Origin: Cristatella mucedo | Taxonomy: Eukaryota > Bryozoa > Phylactolaemata > Cristatellidae | Reading direction: 5' to 3' | Length of the DNA stretch: 64,000 bases | NCBI GenBank assembly: GCA_009760855.2 | Contig: WPIO01000050.1 | Coordinates: 2,358,501 to 2,422,500 of the forward strand | Shown: positions 33,621 to 45,304 of the stretch, piece by piece | Layout of the letters: each line of letters opens with the position of its first letter | Position numbering within the stretch: position 1 is the first letter of the stretch | Program-made: the position numbers and the translations under genes | The notes under the pieces: generated by a model | What the model saw: the letters and a program-made list of their open reading frames with translations, nothing else | What the model was told of the DNA's origin: nothing | Databases searched by the model: none

Positions 33621-34780
33621 TGACTTATATGGAAGTCAATTCAAAGTTAAATAAAACAGTTTTGATGAAAATCTTTCTTAAGTATGGGTATCATTTCGAT
33701 CATACGTAAATATTTTTTATTCAAGAAGAGAATGTCTTCTTTCGCTTAAAGACACGAGTAAAAATGTCTCACATCGAACGCTAAGCTTCTTTTGTGGAGG
33801 GAGGCATGGAATTAAATGACAGCGGTTTTCTGCTAGACCAAGAATCTTGGCTGTAGCTATGAAACTGAAGATTTCTGGAGTTTGGATTATGTAGATACTA
33901 AAACAAAAATAAAGCGTTAATCATGGAGAGGCTAAGAAATTAGGAACGTTGTGCATTCAGATTACTATCAATAATAATATATTCGACTAGATTTAAGCTA
34001 TGCGAGGGTAATGTGCTTAATTTCAATATAATTCTTGAAAACTCTATATATTAGGTTCATTTTGACAAGATACAACAGTAGTTACGGTTAGATAAGACAT
34101 CGAATAGCTGCGACTGCACAGCTCAAGCTGGGCCAAAACCACCCGTATAAGTAATGTCTCTTTCAGGAGTGAAATTGTGCTTGAAAGTACTTACTTTGTT
34201 CAAGCCAATATGTGCACTTGAATCACGTGGCCACGTTCGTTTCGTTACCAATATTTTAAAGGGTCAAAGGCTCTTCACAAGTCATGCGAAATCATTAAGC
34301 CATCATACCATGACTGACAATGTGATCGCCTCGAATTCTCAGCAAGAAGATGTCAGAGGACTGAGTGCAGAGACGCCTTCTCTCCCCCGACGATCTTCGA
34401 GACTAGCTGAAAGACGACTCTGGTCCACAAACTATCTATGGTTTCATCAGAAATGAAGGACCAGCAGGACCTGTAAACGAGGCTGGGCATAAGGCTCTGA
34501 CAGCTGTGATGACTAAAGTTATCAGTGAGATGCCTTTCTGGTGAAGCAATATCTAGATGGTGCTGCACACGGAAGCTTCTACTGCGGTTGCCTTGCGAGC
34601 TTATAAAATAATTTTAAATAATATTGTATCCTAGATTGATTTAATTTCTTCAGTAGTACACGGATTAAGGCAATGCACTAGGAATGCAGCCACTATTTAG
34701 TCCACTTCGTTAGTGAACCCTCTTGCTCGGTCTCTGAAGTTATCCCTAAAGCGGATCTCTAGTAAGATGGACGGAGCCTC
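33620..34780. other. Stretch without a supported gene
   Basis: A 100-codon frame at 34,154-34,456 contains SLPRRSSRLAERR, reminiscent of basic linkers in transposon proteins, but nothing else supports it. No repeats recognised. Confidence 0.35.
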
Positions 34781-34783
34781 TAA

Positions 34784-34965
34784 ATAAATAAATACTAGCT
34801 GTTTAAACAGCCTCTTTTTGTATAGCGACAGAAGAGCCTCGACGGCTATCACTACCGCTTGCAGTGGCGATAAAGGATCGCCCACCGCAGGAATCGAACC
34901 CACGACCTCGGGACCGAGGTCATGAAAGAAACCGCCTTACCGAGTGAGCCTCTACCAGGAGTAGG
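34784..34965 (-). mobile_element. SINE-1 copy, minus orientation
   Basis: The minus strand reads GGTAGAGGCTCACTCGGTAA (tRNA-like A box), then GTGGGTTCGATTCCTGC (B box), then GGTGGGCGATCCTTTATCGC, then TATACAAAAAGAGGCTG, ending in a TATTTATTTATTTA tail. One of the best preserved copies. Confidence 0.85.
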
Positions 34966-35344
34966 ACACAGGCTCACATAGAGCAGCGAGCGGAAGTTAG
35001 CTTCATCGGATCAAGTCAATGGAATCAGCAGTGACAGTTCGTAAACGGAGAGTTTTTTGTGAATGCTGCACGTGAAAATTAAGCTGGGGAAGTGCTCCAT
35101 CGTATTAGGGAATCAAATGCACCGATAGGCAGGCCCAGTACTGCCTACGGTGCTGAGTGAGTAAATATCGGTCAATTTCTCCACTAAATAGAAAACCAGC
35201 TACAATATAGCCTATTTTAAGTAAGGCGTTACTGTATAACAGTAAAACATTTCTTTTAATTTACGGTTGTCATAGAGCACTACAAATCTCCCTCTTCTAC
35301 TCCACAAAGCCCTAAAGACAAAGTGAAAGCTACGAAGTACAGTT

Positions 35345-35500
35345 TAGGCCCAGTGGTTAAGGTGCTTGCCCCCCACCAAGGTCCTGGAGAGCTCATGAGC
35401 TCGAGCCCCCTTGGCATACTGTGAAGCGCCTGATTAGCTGTTAATTTGTCTTAGGGCGCTGTAATAAGGAATTTTTTGTTATATTGTTAATATGGTGTTC
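35345..35500 (+). mobile_element. SINE-2 copy, plus orientation
   Basis: The tRNA-like head GGCCCAGTGGTTAAGGTGCT and B box GAGCTCGAGCCCC are followed by GAAGCGCCTGATTAGC and TCTTAGGGCGCTGTAATAA, a tail resembling the LINE-1 3' end. Confidence 0.7.
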
Positions 35501-35689
35501 TCTAGCCTACGACACTACTTTTGGTGGGCATACAGCAGCGAACAGACTTCAGCCCACGTGTCAAAGAGAAAGCGAGAAAAATAATCAAAATAAGAATCAG
35601 AAGCATTGCAGAATCGAAGGGGACGAGGAGTTTGCGATTATCGTGGCATTAGCAACTTATGGCAGATGGAAAAAAATTATCATGGTCTT

Positions 35690-35940
35690 CAGCTAAAGAG
35701 CTGATGTCGTTGCATACGATTTTTGGAAGTGAGTCCCACAGTCTAGGACCACCCGGACGAATGCTTCTGTTGCCAAGGGCCTACGAGCAGATGGATGAAA
35801 CAGCTAACTTATTGTTCATGGAGGAGCTACGAGCTATAGAAGGCTGTAAATGGTGCAGGAAGTTAACTAGTTATGAGGGAGGAAAGCAAATGCATCCCTT
35901 GCGCGTCAGAAAAGGAAATTTACGTAGAACCAGTTGATCA
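35690..35940 (-). mobile_element. LINE-2 fragment
   Basis: AGTGAGTCCCACAGTCTAGGACC, GCTTCTGTTGCCAA and ACAGCTAACTTATTGTTCA match the 45,595-45,690 part of LINE-2 in the same orientation. Short and decayed. Confidence 0.7.
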
Positions 35941-36107
35941 AACGCATGCCATTGAAGCTCTTTCAGGAATCGAGATTCGTCGTCGAACCTATAAAAATTG
36001 TTAACTAGCCTTGTAGCCACATGCATGCCACCAGGTTAGACAGTTCTAAACCTCGATTCTTAACGAAAATTTCAAAAATTGATAAGCAGTTGTCAAATAT
36101 GTTAGTG

Positions 36108-36290
36108 AGCCGCGATGGCACGTTAAGTAAATTGGCTGCATTTCAAGACCTCAGTCCATAAGTGGTTGGTTCGAATCCTGCAGTGTGCACTTCTTTACTG
36201 CCACTGAAAGCGGTGGTGATAGCCGTCAAGGTTCTTCTTTCAGTATATTTAAAAAGAGGGTTTTTAATCAGTTAATATTGTATTTACCGT
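36108..36290 (+). mobile_element. SINE-1 copy, diverged
   Basis: GGTTGGTTCGAATCCTGCAG (B box), GCCACTGAAAGCGGTGGTGA and TAGCCGTCAAGG match SINE-1. The head is eroded. Confidence 0.65.
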
Positions 36291-36379
36291 AATTACGAGC
36301 AAGCCGTGACAGTCGCCAAGTAGCATCTCATATAATGACAGCAAAGTGTCCGAGTCAAGCGTCATGCTTACGGCGTCTT

Positions 36380-36500
36380 ATGAGTAACAATTCCATTTTA
36401 TGGTTTTTAAATGTAAGGAAATTTTCCGAAATACAGGATTGAATGTCTGTGAAGCAAAACATTAACTTTATCCAATGCTGCAGCAGATTTCAATGGTATA
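36380..36500 (-). mobile_element. LINE-2 fragment
   Basis: GGAAATTTTCCGAAATACAG and GATTGAATGTCTG followed by GCTGCAGCAGATTTC match 46,236-46,320. It abuts the LINE-1 below. Confidence 0.6.
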
Positions 36501-37862
36501 AATGACTATCACAGCAATGATTTCTGGCACCTATCTAAGGTCTTAGAATTGTGGCTCGCAGAAACCATGAAGCGAGAAATGATTACGGCTAGGTCCTATC
36601 TCAATGGGAGACTCCAAAGTATTGAGGTGAATGGACAAAGATCGTCCGAGGTACCTTTGAAATATGGGATACCTCAGGGCTCTGGACTAGGTTCGGTTCT
36701 TTTCTAAGTTTATACTCTCCCTATTGCTTACGTGATTGCCATGCACAATCTAGGCTTTCACTTCTATGCGGATGACACAAAGTTGTACATTTGCTTTGAT
36801 CCCTCCCAGCCTTCGAGCACCTCAAATTCTCTCAACTCCCTTGCTGCATGTATTGATGATATCCGCACGGATGGCAGCAAATTTTCTAAAAGTAAACGAT
36901 GATAAAAATAGCCTACCATTTATGGGCAAACCCAGTGTGATTCAGACACGAGAAAGGCTGACGCTCAAAATTGGCTCTGCCAGCATATATCCTGTTGAAT
37001 CAGCTTGAAATCTAGGCATCATGTTCCAAAGCGACCTCTCGTTAGACGACAACACAGTCAAATCTGCCTACTTTCAGCTACATAACTTTGCTAAAATTCG
37101 GGCTTGTTTAGATAAGGATACCACGTCCAAGTTGGTCCATGAGTTCGTGACGTCCCATCTCGACTTCTGCAACTCACTGCTTACTGGCCTACCAGCATGT
37201 GCGATCAGGCGATTGCAGCTGGTGCAAAACTCGGCAGCTAGGCTTGTCTGTCGTGAGCGTCGCATCACACATTGCCACATCACACCACTTCTCGCCGACA
37301 TGCACTGGCTCTCTGTCAAGCAATGGATTGACTTCAAGGTTTTGCCGCTCACTTTTAGGTCACTTAATTCTTTGGCTCCAGCCTATCTTTCAGATCTACT
37401 CCCCCACCAGGCTAAGCATCGTACCACCTGCTTTTCAGAATACAACAGTTTACCAATACTTCGTACAAACCTCAAATCCTTTGGAGACCGTGCATGTAGT
37501 TCGTATGCTCCCAAAGCCAGAAAATCCCTCCCGACTTGCATCAGAACATCCCCTGACTTGACCACATTTAAAAAGAACTTACAAACACACCTATTTAGGA
37601 CAGCATTTAGTGGGTCCCTGTGATTCGTTCTTCACGTGCTTATGCGTGCTGACACTGTGCATGCTGCCACTAACCACATTTGCATGCTGACCCTGTGCAT
37701 GTCACCCCTAACCATGCTAATCAAATTGTTTGTTTATCAAGCATGATCTTACTCACCATTTAATTGCATTTCACTTTGCAGCAAATTTAAAGCGCCTAGA
37801 AAGAGATTGAGTTCTCTGAGGGCGCTTTATCAAGTGCATTATGATTAATATTATCATTACTA
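36500..37862 (+). mobile_element. LINE-1 3' half with reverse transcriptase, plus orientation
   Basis: The reverse transcriptase palm is readable: GRLQSIEVNG, KYGIPQGSGLGSVLF then a stop, HFYADDTKLYICFDPS. After frameshifts there is a 200-codon open stretch at 37,021-37,623 with SDLSLDD, FCNSLLTGLP, LQLVQNSAARLVCRER, MHWLSVKQW and LSDLLPHQAKHR, ending GSL. The 3' UTR follows, with the tail hairpin at 37,792-37,825 and an ATTATTA-rich end. It is the most complete 3' end of LINE-1 here. The element is 5'-truncated and inactive because of stops in the palm region. Confidence 0.9.
37792..37825 (+). repeat. LINE-1 3'-end stem-loop
   Basis: GCGCC ... GGGCGC and AGAGA ... TCTCT arms pair around a short loop just before the A/T-rich terminus. 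The sequence is the shared signature of every LINE-1 tail in the window. In related L2/CR1-type elements the reverse transcriptase recognises such a 3' hairpin; that this one is used so is inference. Confidence 0.6.
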
Positions 37863-38219
37863 TTATTACACCAAATCCACGTTAAATAATACCTAAATTG
37901 TCCTGTCAGCCTTTCTCTTAGAGGAAGTTGTAAAAGTGATATTTATAGCACAACTGTTCTGTTTTGGGCGAAGAAAACCTAGTCCATATCCCAGTGCTTT
38001 ACAACTCAGTGCTAGGAAGCCGATAACAAGGGTCAATAAAAATCGTGGTTTACGCTTGTAATACGTGCAAAGCATACGAGTCTAATTGTGAGACGACCGT
38101 ACAAGATACCGCAAGCCGATGCTCTCGGCCGGCGGTCAGTAGGAATACTAATTAGTAGCATTTTCTGAATCAAGCTCAGGATAGCATCCCCAGCGTACCT
38201 GCATAGATGGAGACAGGGC

Positions 38220-38417
<198 letters not shown>

Positions 38418-38484
<67 letters not shown>

Positions 38485-38575
38485 AGGGAGAGAGAGAGAG
38501 TGAGAGAATGAGAGATAGAGTGAGAAAAAAAGTGTGTGAGAGAGAGAGAGGGAGAAAGATAAAGAGAAAGAACGC
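38418..38575. repeat. (AG)n and impure AG-rich repeat
   Basis: About 30 AG units to 38,478, then an interrupted purine-rich stretch. Confidence 0.9.
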
Positions 38576-38579
38576 CTAA

Positions 38580-39600
38580 AGAAACCTCAAATTTAGTTCA
38601 ACCTACGATCAAAAAATGACTATCAACTCCGGAATTACTTATATTTTTTATCAGCTTGAAAAATATTTGCAAAGGTCAGTAGCACAAAAATAGAAATGAT
38701 GATCTTCTAAGGATACAAGGACAGATCCTTGGATTCTGCCAGAAAATAATGGTTCCAAGAAGAGGCTCACCTTGGCTCAATGTTTTAGTACGTTAGCTTT
38801 CGCTAACTGTCACCGACGTCACGTTTCAATTTTTCTTTGGATTGTAAGTACAGTAAAACTTCAAATGTGAATCTATTATGTGTGTAAGAAAGAGCCAATT
38901 TGCATTTTTAGTAGCTAGATGCGTTTTCACCTTATAAATTATATATAAATGTGTTGCGAATTCAATTCATTTGACTGTACATTACTATGAAATCACAGAA
39001 CCAATATCTGCGGCCCCGGACCGTCTAACGTGAAGGCATTTAACCTCAGTAAATACTTTGCTGAAGAGATTTAAAAAGCAAATAAAAGCACCACCTACCT
39101 GGTAATATTGTTAAGTCGGACGGGTAAAGCTAGATATTGTTTCCCTAGCTCCACTACTTACATGCGACCTCAATGACTTTCAACCTTCATATTCAGGTTT
39201 ACAAGTTGGGCTTTTTGATAAATATATTCCAAAGAATAGGTAAAATAGTTTTTGATAGCCTATTTTAAATGGGTGTGTTATACAAAAAACATCTTTTCAT
39301 AGGCCATGGCTTTTGTATGAAATGTATCCCGGTTCACGAACGTTCATCATTTGCTACCGATAAAATCCTTCCGACTAGTTCGGCTAGGCATATGATAGCC
39401 TCGCCTTGGCTAATTTATGTTCGGCTAATTACTATAACAATTACATGGCTTTAAAGTGCCCTAAGGTACAGATACGTGCATATACGAGCACAACAGTATG
39501 CTTAGAGGCAGACGTGTTTACTTGAAAGCAGATGCGTTGTTGTCGTGCCTATGCGAGCAATCTTGTGATGACAAAGAAAGAGAGAGCGTGAGAAAGAGAC
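38580..39600. other. Stretch without a supported gene
   Basis: A/T-rich, with no exon, LINE or SINE signature seen. Confidence 0.4.
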
Positions 39601-39624
39601 GGAGTGAGTGAGAAAGTGAGTGAG

Positions 39625-39741
<117 letters not shown>

Positions 39742-40243
39742 AGAAACTGAGAGAGGGAGAGAGAGAGGTAGAAAGAAAGAAAAGTAGATTAATATATAGA
39801 TAGGTAGAGAAGATAGTGAGAGGCAGGGACGTAAGTAAATACGTTCTCACACTTTAGGAAAAACGATTCCAGCATTTGGTGATGCCAAGGAAATTTGTCG
39901 AAATTTTAATAAAAGAAGGTAGGAATTTTTAAGCGTAATGGACTCTAATCGTCCGATGCTAATAATGCAGCTTTCAAGCTTTGCTATCTTTGTATGGGTG
40001 TAGTTTATTTTATTGAATTTGCAGTTCAATTTCCAGATGTTACATCAATAGGCAGTTCTTCCGTTTCATGCAAGCAGATGATAGCAAGATAACAAGCTCC
40101 TCCATCCTCGCTATAAAAATAGGGCTCTTCAATCATTTAACCTTTACTCTCCGGCTTCACTATCATTACTGCCTGTCGTAACCGTCAAACGAAAGATGGC
40201 CTAAACTGGTGACCACACAAGGTCAGCCGTCAAGGTCAGCTGA

Positions 40244-40444
40244 GTGATCCGAAAGTTAATGCATGTGTTTCGTTCGTTAAAATCAAAGGTAAATTCACCG
40301 ATTCGTAGATTCAGGGACAAGCTATCGTCGCAGCAAACCGAGTTCAACAATGCTCTTGCAATGCTAGAGCGACTTATTGCCAAAAGGCTGCCAATGAGAC
40401 TCCATAAAGCACACATGCCAAGATTCGAACGAAACACATGCTAG
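40244..40444 (+). CDS. Small basic open frame enclosed by an inverted repeat, unproven
   Basis: A 66-codon frame with GTG first and ATG six codons in reads MHVFRSLKSKVNSPIRRFR and then SQQTEFNNALAMLERLIAKR, ending PRFERNTC before TAG. It is basic and helix-prone, with none of the low-complexity bias of nearby shadows. An in-frame TGA precedes it. A perfect 16-bp inverted repeat (40,261-40,276 and 40,426-40,441) lies almost at its ends. It might be a terminal exon or a small element. No family is recognised. Confidence 0.3.
   Translation: MIRKLMHVFRSLKSKVNSPIRRFRDKLSSQQTEFNNALAMLERLIAKRLPMRLHKAHMPRFERNTC
40261..40441. repeat. 16-bp perfect inverted repeat, 149-nt spacer
   Basis: GCATGTGTTTCGTTCG at 40,261-40,276 and CGAACGAAACACATGC at 40,426-40,441 are exact reverse complements. 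Confidence 0.9.
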
Positions 40445-42060
40445 GTACTTCTGCTGTGTGCGTACAAATGCATTTACATTTTTCTTATTGCTGCACTTTG
40501 GATGTCGTCTAAGGCAAGGACATGGACCAAGTAGATTCCCAAGCTGTAACCGTACATTCAATCACAATTCGTTATATTTTTTCTTACTACGACTGCACCT
40601 CATTGTACATGAAGGCTCTGTCATATTCTTTACTGTAAATTTACTTACAGTTATGGGAATGTTAACCGGTCGATTGATTGATGTGAATGCAGTCTTGATC
40701 ATATTTGCTTAAAAGTTATAGCTCGTTTCTCTTCTTGTTTCTCTATCTGTATTGTCAAATCTTTTTTGAGCTTAAAAAACAAGAATGCATTACAAAAAAT
40801 GCAACGGTCTTTAGCAGATGTGATTTTAAAGACCAGTTGTTTGTATTTTCAAGCAACGATCAATATAAAGTTTTACTGTTTCATATTTAAGAGGCAGCTA
40901 TTATCTTCTATATTATAAACAACTTATGCACAGTCTACTTATATTAATTTTAGTAATAGTAAGTCAATAACATTAACGTTACTCTAAACTGCTGATTTTT
41001 ACTAATACTTAGCTGAACCGTTTTCCTGTTTAAAGTATGTCATTAAAATAATAACATGATATCATAGTTATAGGAAGACAGTACATGCAAACCCAGAGTA
41101 ATCACACTCAAAAATGTGACTGAGAAACCAAAATCGAATCTTATTTCGGATCCCTTGGTCTCTAGATGTCTCACGTTATCAGCTGAACACATTCCGACAA
41201 CAAACGCTTTAACAGAAATCGTCTCTTTAAGTGCACAGAAAGGGTGTGCATCTTGAATCTTTGAGCAGTGCTCTATACAGGTTCACTCGAATAAATTCGT
41301 TCTGCTGAATGGAGAATATATCGAGTTTCTTATGCAGCTAATTTATAACACTGTCTTTTCAACTCTAGAATTGATGGTTAGGTACTGAAAACGGATCCAG
41401 CCGCATTAATAATCGTTGGGAAAAGCGTTTCTTGCCAAGGATTTCTGAGTAAGTTATCGCACGTGGTTGAAACGAATCATGTTTTTGTAGACGCATAGCC
41501 TCTACTTCATTTATCAATGTGGAAATATAGTGACAGAGTACAGAATTTAACCACTACTAGTATTTTTACACCAAAAACATTTCCTCGATTTCTGAGTAGT
41601 TAGCAATAGCTTTTGGAGCTCGGCGGAAAGGCTTATGAAGTTCCTACTTGAAAAATGCCTTCATTTAAGCCAGAAAGATACAAGTAATAGTAATCAGGAT
41701 AAATGCTTTATCTAGCATCCTAAAACAATTTAATCTCTCGTTGACCGTTTAGAAACTTTCTGCAAAAAATGAACGGCATTGTTTTGTGAAATTAACAAAA
41801 CTGAGCATGCACAGAAAAAGTATCGTGGTTTCACGATCTTGTTTGGGCAAACCTCGACAATTAATACCCCCAGTTAACCAGACCTTCGGAAAGTAGCATG
41901 CACTTAACCAAGGATAGCTTCGGGGTCTGTCCATTTCCCTCTTGTGTGCGGCATCGTATTATCCTAAGAGGTATATTACAGAAAGTATGCTCAACGAAAT
42001 TCACTCGGAAGGCTTTTCTTGGACACCAGAAGTAACAAGTGCTGGTTTAAACTGCATAAG
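40445..42060. other. Stretch without a supported gene
   Basis: A/T-rich with short random frames only; nothing recognised. Confidence 0.4.
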
Positions 42061-42232
42061 CATCGGAATCTGTAGCCTGAGAATGAAAGGACCTACAAAT
42101 AGGCGATGGAATCTTGAAACATTTGATCTGATTAGCTGGGAGCCAGTGCAGGTCAGCTTCAAGTGGCGTGATGTGGCAACTGCGACTCTCAACAAAAGAC
42201 AAGCCTAGCCTCGATATTTTGCACCAATGCTA
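42060..42232 (-). mobile_element. Older LINE-1 fragment
   Basis: AGCTGGGAGCCAGTGCAGGT, GTGGCGTGATGTGGCAACTG and TTTTGCACCAATGC match the middle of LINE-1 3' regions (compare 5,660-5,760). It is cut at about 42,232, where a second LINE-1 3' end starts, so it was the insertion target. Confidence 0.75.
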
Positions 42233-44400
42233 TCATAATATTAATATTAACACACTTGATAAAGCTACCTCAGAGAACTCAATCTATTTCTAGGTGCTTT
42301 ACATTTTCTGCAAAGAGAAACACGATCGAATGGTGAGTTATCATGTTATCAATGTTATCATGCTGGATAAACAACATGGATAATATGGTTAGGGGTGATA
42401 TGCACAGTGTCAGCATGAAAGTGTGGTTAGTGGCAGCATGCCCAGTGTCAGCACACATAACACACATAAGGGACGAATCACAGGGACCCAATAAATGAAT
42501 TCCTAAATAGGTGCGTTTTAAGTTCTTTTAAAATGTGGCAAAGTCGGGGGATGTTGCGAAGCAAGTCGATAGTGAGTTCGGCGTTTGGAATTATACAGAC
42601 TAAATGCATGGTCTCCAAATGATTTGAGGTTGTATGAGGTATTGCTTCAATGTTAGATTCCAAAAAGCTGGCACTACGATGCTTGGCTTGGTGGCAGAGT
42701 AGATCAGAGAGATAGGTTGAAACCAAAGACTCAAGTGACCTAGAAGTGAACAACACAAACTTGAAGTGGATCCTTTGCTTGACTGGTTGCCAGCGCAGGT
42801 CCGTGAGAAGTGGTGAGATGTATCAGCTGTGACGCTCAATACAGTGAAGCCTAACTGCAGAGCTTTGCATCAGCTGTAAGCTCCTGATTGGTTATACCGG
42901 TAGGCCATCAAGCAGAGAGCTGCAGAAGTCAAGACGGAATGTCACAAACGCATGGACCAGCGTAGATATGATACACCTACGCAAACAAGCCCTGATTTTA
43001 GCAATGTTATGCAGCTGAAAGTTGGCAGACTTAACTGTGGAGCTGACACGGTCGTCTAATGAAAGGTCACTTTGGAAAATGACGTATAAATCTTGTGCAG
43101 ATTCAACAGGAGAAATGCTGACAGAGCCAATTTGAGAGTTACCTTTTCCAATTTCCGAATCACACTTGGTTTTCACATAAAAAGTATAATAGTTTATCAT
43201 CATTTAATTTACACAAGTTTACTAGTTGTAGTAATTTACATTTTAGTTCAGCTGCTCTGCCACGACTAGTTCCAGTATCTTTGATAGGAATGGTAGAAGG
43301 GAGGCTGGGCGGTAGTTGCTCAAGTTCTCTTCGTCTAGTGTCGCTTTCTTGAGAAGTGGTCTGACTACAGCTTTTCTGAAAGGTGCTCGGAAATTATCTG
43401 AGACACATAATTGATGTTAGTTATGCAAGGCAGCAGCAGATCGGTGCAACGTAGGAGCAGGGCAGTGGGAATAGGGTCCAAATGACTTGTTGTCTTCCTT
43501 GATTGGATTTTAAACTTTCGGACGAGATCAATAGTGACCCGGTTAAATGTAGACGTTGAGGTGCAGCCCGGAATCGAGGGATACCATTCAATGGAGGATG
43601 CTGCTATAACAGAGATGGACTACCTGATCTTGTTTATCTTCTGGAAAAAGAATCGAGAGAAGCGATCGGCTAAACCATTGCAAGAATCATCAGGTACGTA
43701 CCTAATCTGGGAGCGGTATTGATGGTTGATCGTCGACATCTGCATATTTGGATTGTGCATGTGTCATTCAACAATGTTTGTATAGAAGCCAGACTTGGTC
43801 TTTGCTACGGTCGATCGGTATGACCTACAGTTGTCCTCGTTTGCCTGTCGATGGAAAGTCAGTCCTGATCTTTTGCATGCTTTTTCAAGCTCGGGCTAAG
43901 TAGACCTAGCTAGTTTAATGTCTGTGTAAACCATTGTGTGCCATCTGGGCGATGGCACACAATGCGCTCAGTCAGCTGTGCAAAGTCGTCGAGTGTATCA
44001 GCTAGTGGCGTGTTGTAGCTATCTACCAACGACGGCAGAGCAGAGAGGGGACTGAGCAGCAGAATAAGGCAGATATTCTCGCACGGACAGCATCGATGTC
44101 AAGGGTCTCGAGTTTTCGCGATTCAAATGCGATTGTAGAGAAGGAAGAGAAAGAATCGCACACGTTGTTGGCTGAATTAGATCTGCACGTGGTCAGGTAA
44201 GCAAGATTTGGAAATAATTGGTGATGACAAAGTGCATTTGCTCGAGGAAATATGGTTGACTGTGCGATCCTTGACGTGAGTAGGGCCATGCATATGACCC
44301 ACAAGAGACGATGGGTGATTCAGTGAAAGAAATTCAGTGCTGTAGGCGTCACGTAAGTGATCAAATATTGAAATCACCTATAATGACGAAGAATCAATTT
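42233..44400 (-). mobile_element. LINE-1, long decayed copy
   Basis: From the 3' tail (TAATATTAATATTAACACAC and AATCTATTTCTAGGTGC) it extends into the coding region. Minus-strand frames show SDLSLDDRVSSTVKSANFQL, FRLDFCSSLLDGLPV, and near 43,240-43,500 PFRKAVVRPLLKKATLDE then LPFLSKILE, the N-terminal reverse transcriptase block. A frame at 44,177-44,377 (GHMHGPTHVKDRTVNH) resembles the end of the endonuclease domain. The palm with the YADD motif is missing (deleted near 43,200). Some LINE sequence may continue to about 44,950. Confidence 0.75.
43932..43964. repeat. 14-bp perfect hairpin, 5-nt loop
   Basis: CATTGTGTGCCATC (43,932-43,945) and GATGGCACACAATG (43,951-43,964) flank TGGGC, within the decayed LINE-1. 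Confidence 0.85.
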
Positions 44401-45304
44401 ACTGCACGCAGATATGAAATGAGACCGAAGAAATATGAGATAAATAATCATTGTGTACCTGTTGGACGATAGACTACTGCCACCGTCGGTAGCTTGTTTT
44501 CGAGTGAAATCAATACGACCGATTTCAAAGACTGCTCCGAGAGTACTGTAAATGCCTTGAAGTTGAATTTCGAGCGCACGTTAAGAGAAAATCTACCTCT
44601 AGTTTAGATTGATCTTGAGGTGTGATAGAATGAAAAACTGTTGTATAGCAGTTGCTCTGGTGGCAGCTATTCTTTCGCATTCTCACTGAGACACAAGAAT
44701 GGAAGTGGGTGGTGAAACAGACTCAATCTTCATTCCCTCAGCAGGTACATATACGAGCTGGTTGACTCACTGCAGATGGGGAATGCATCTGTGGGTGCCA
44801 CACCCATACATCTAAGGCCGGAAGCCGTACCGATACAAATTCCCAACCTGCTGTAGGTGATGCATACATTAGTGTCCCAAGCTGCTCCACTAATTGCAAT
44901 AGAAGAACCAGCTTGCTCACACAAAAAATTCGGGTAGAGTCTTTAATTGTTGGGCAGTTTAAAGTAGTCTCCTGTTTAATGTGAAGCTTGAACCTGAAAA
45001 GTTTGTGCACACTAGCTAGTGGGTGTGTACTAACCGGAACTCACAAAATGCCTCATGGTTTGATCGGAATATCCAAAGAAACAGCTTATACTAAGGACCG
45101 ACATTGCTCAGCTCCTTAGTCTAATCAAGCAAAAGCTTGGATGGATGTAGGAATCTGTTGGAAGTGGTTCAAAAGGAGGTGTTTTTTCGGTAGAGAAAAA
45201 ACGAAATGTACAAGCTGGAAACAGCTATGTGGCATATAAATAATCGCAGCTCTGAAAAAATGATACAAATATTTGTATCTCAAGGATGTTCTTGACTTTT
45301 AAGA

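Noticed and set aside
34154-34456. 100-codon frame containing SLPRRSSRLAERR
   Set aside because: The motif hints at a transposon-derived linker, but no domain, homologous copy or splice support is visible.
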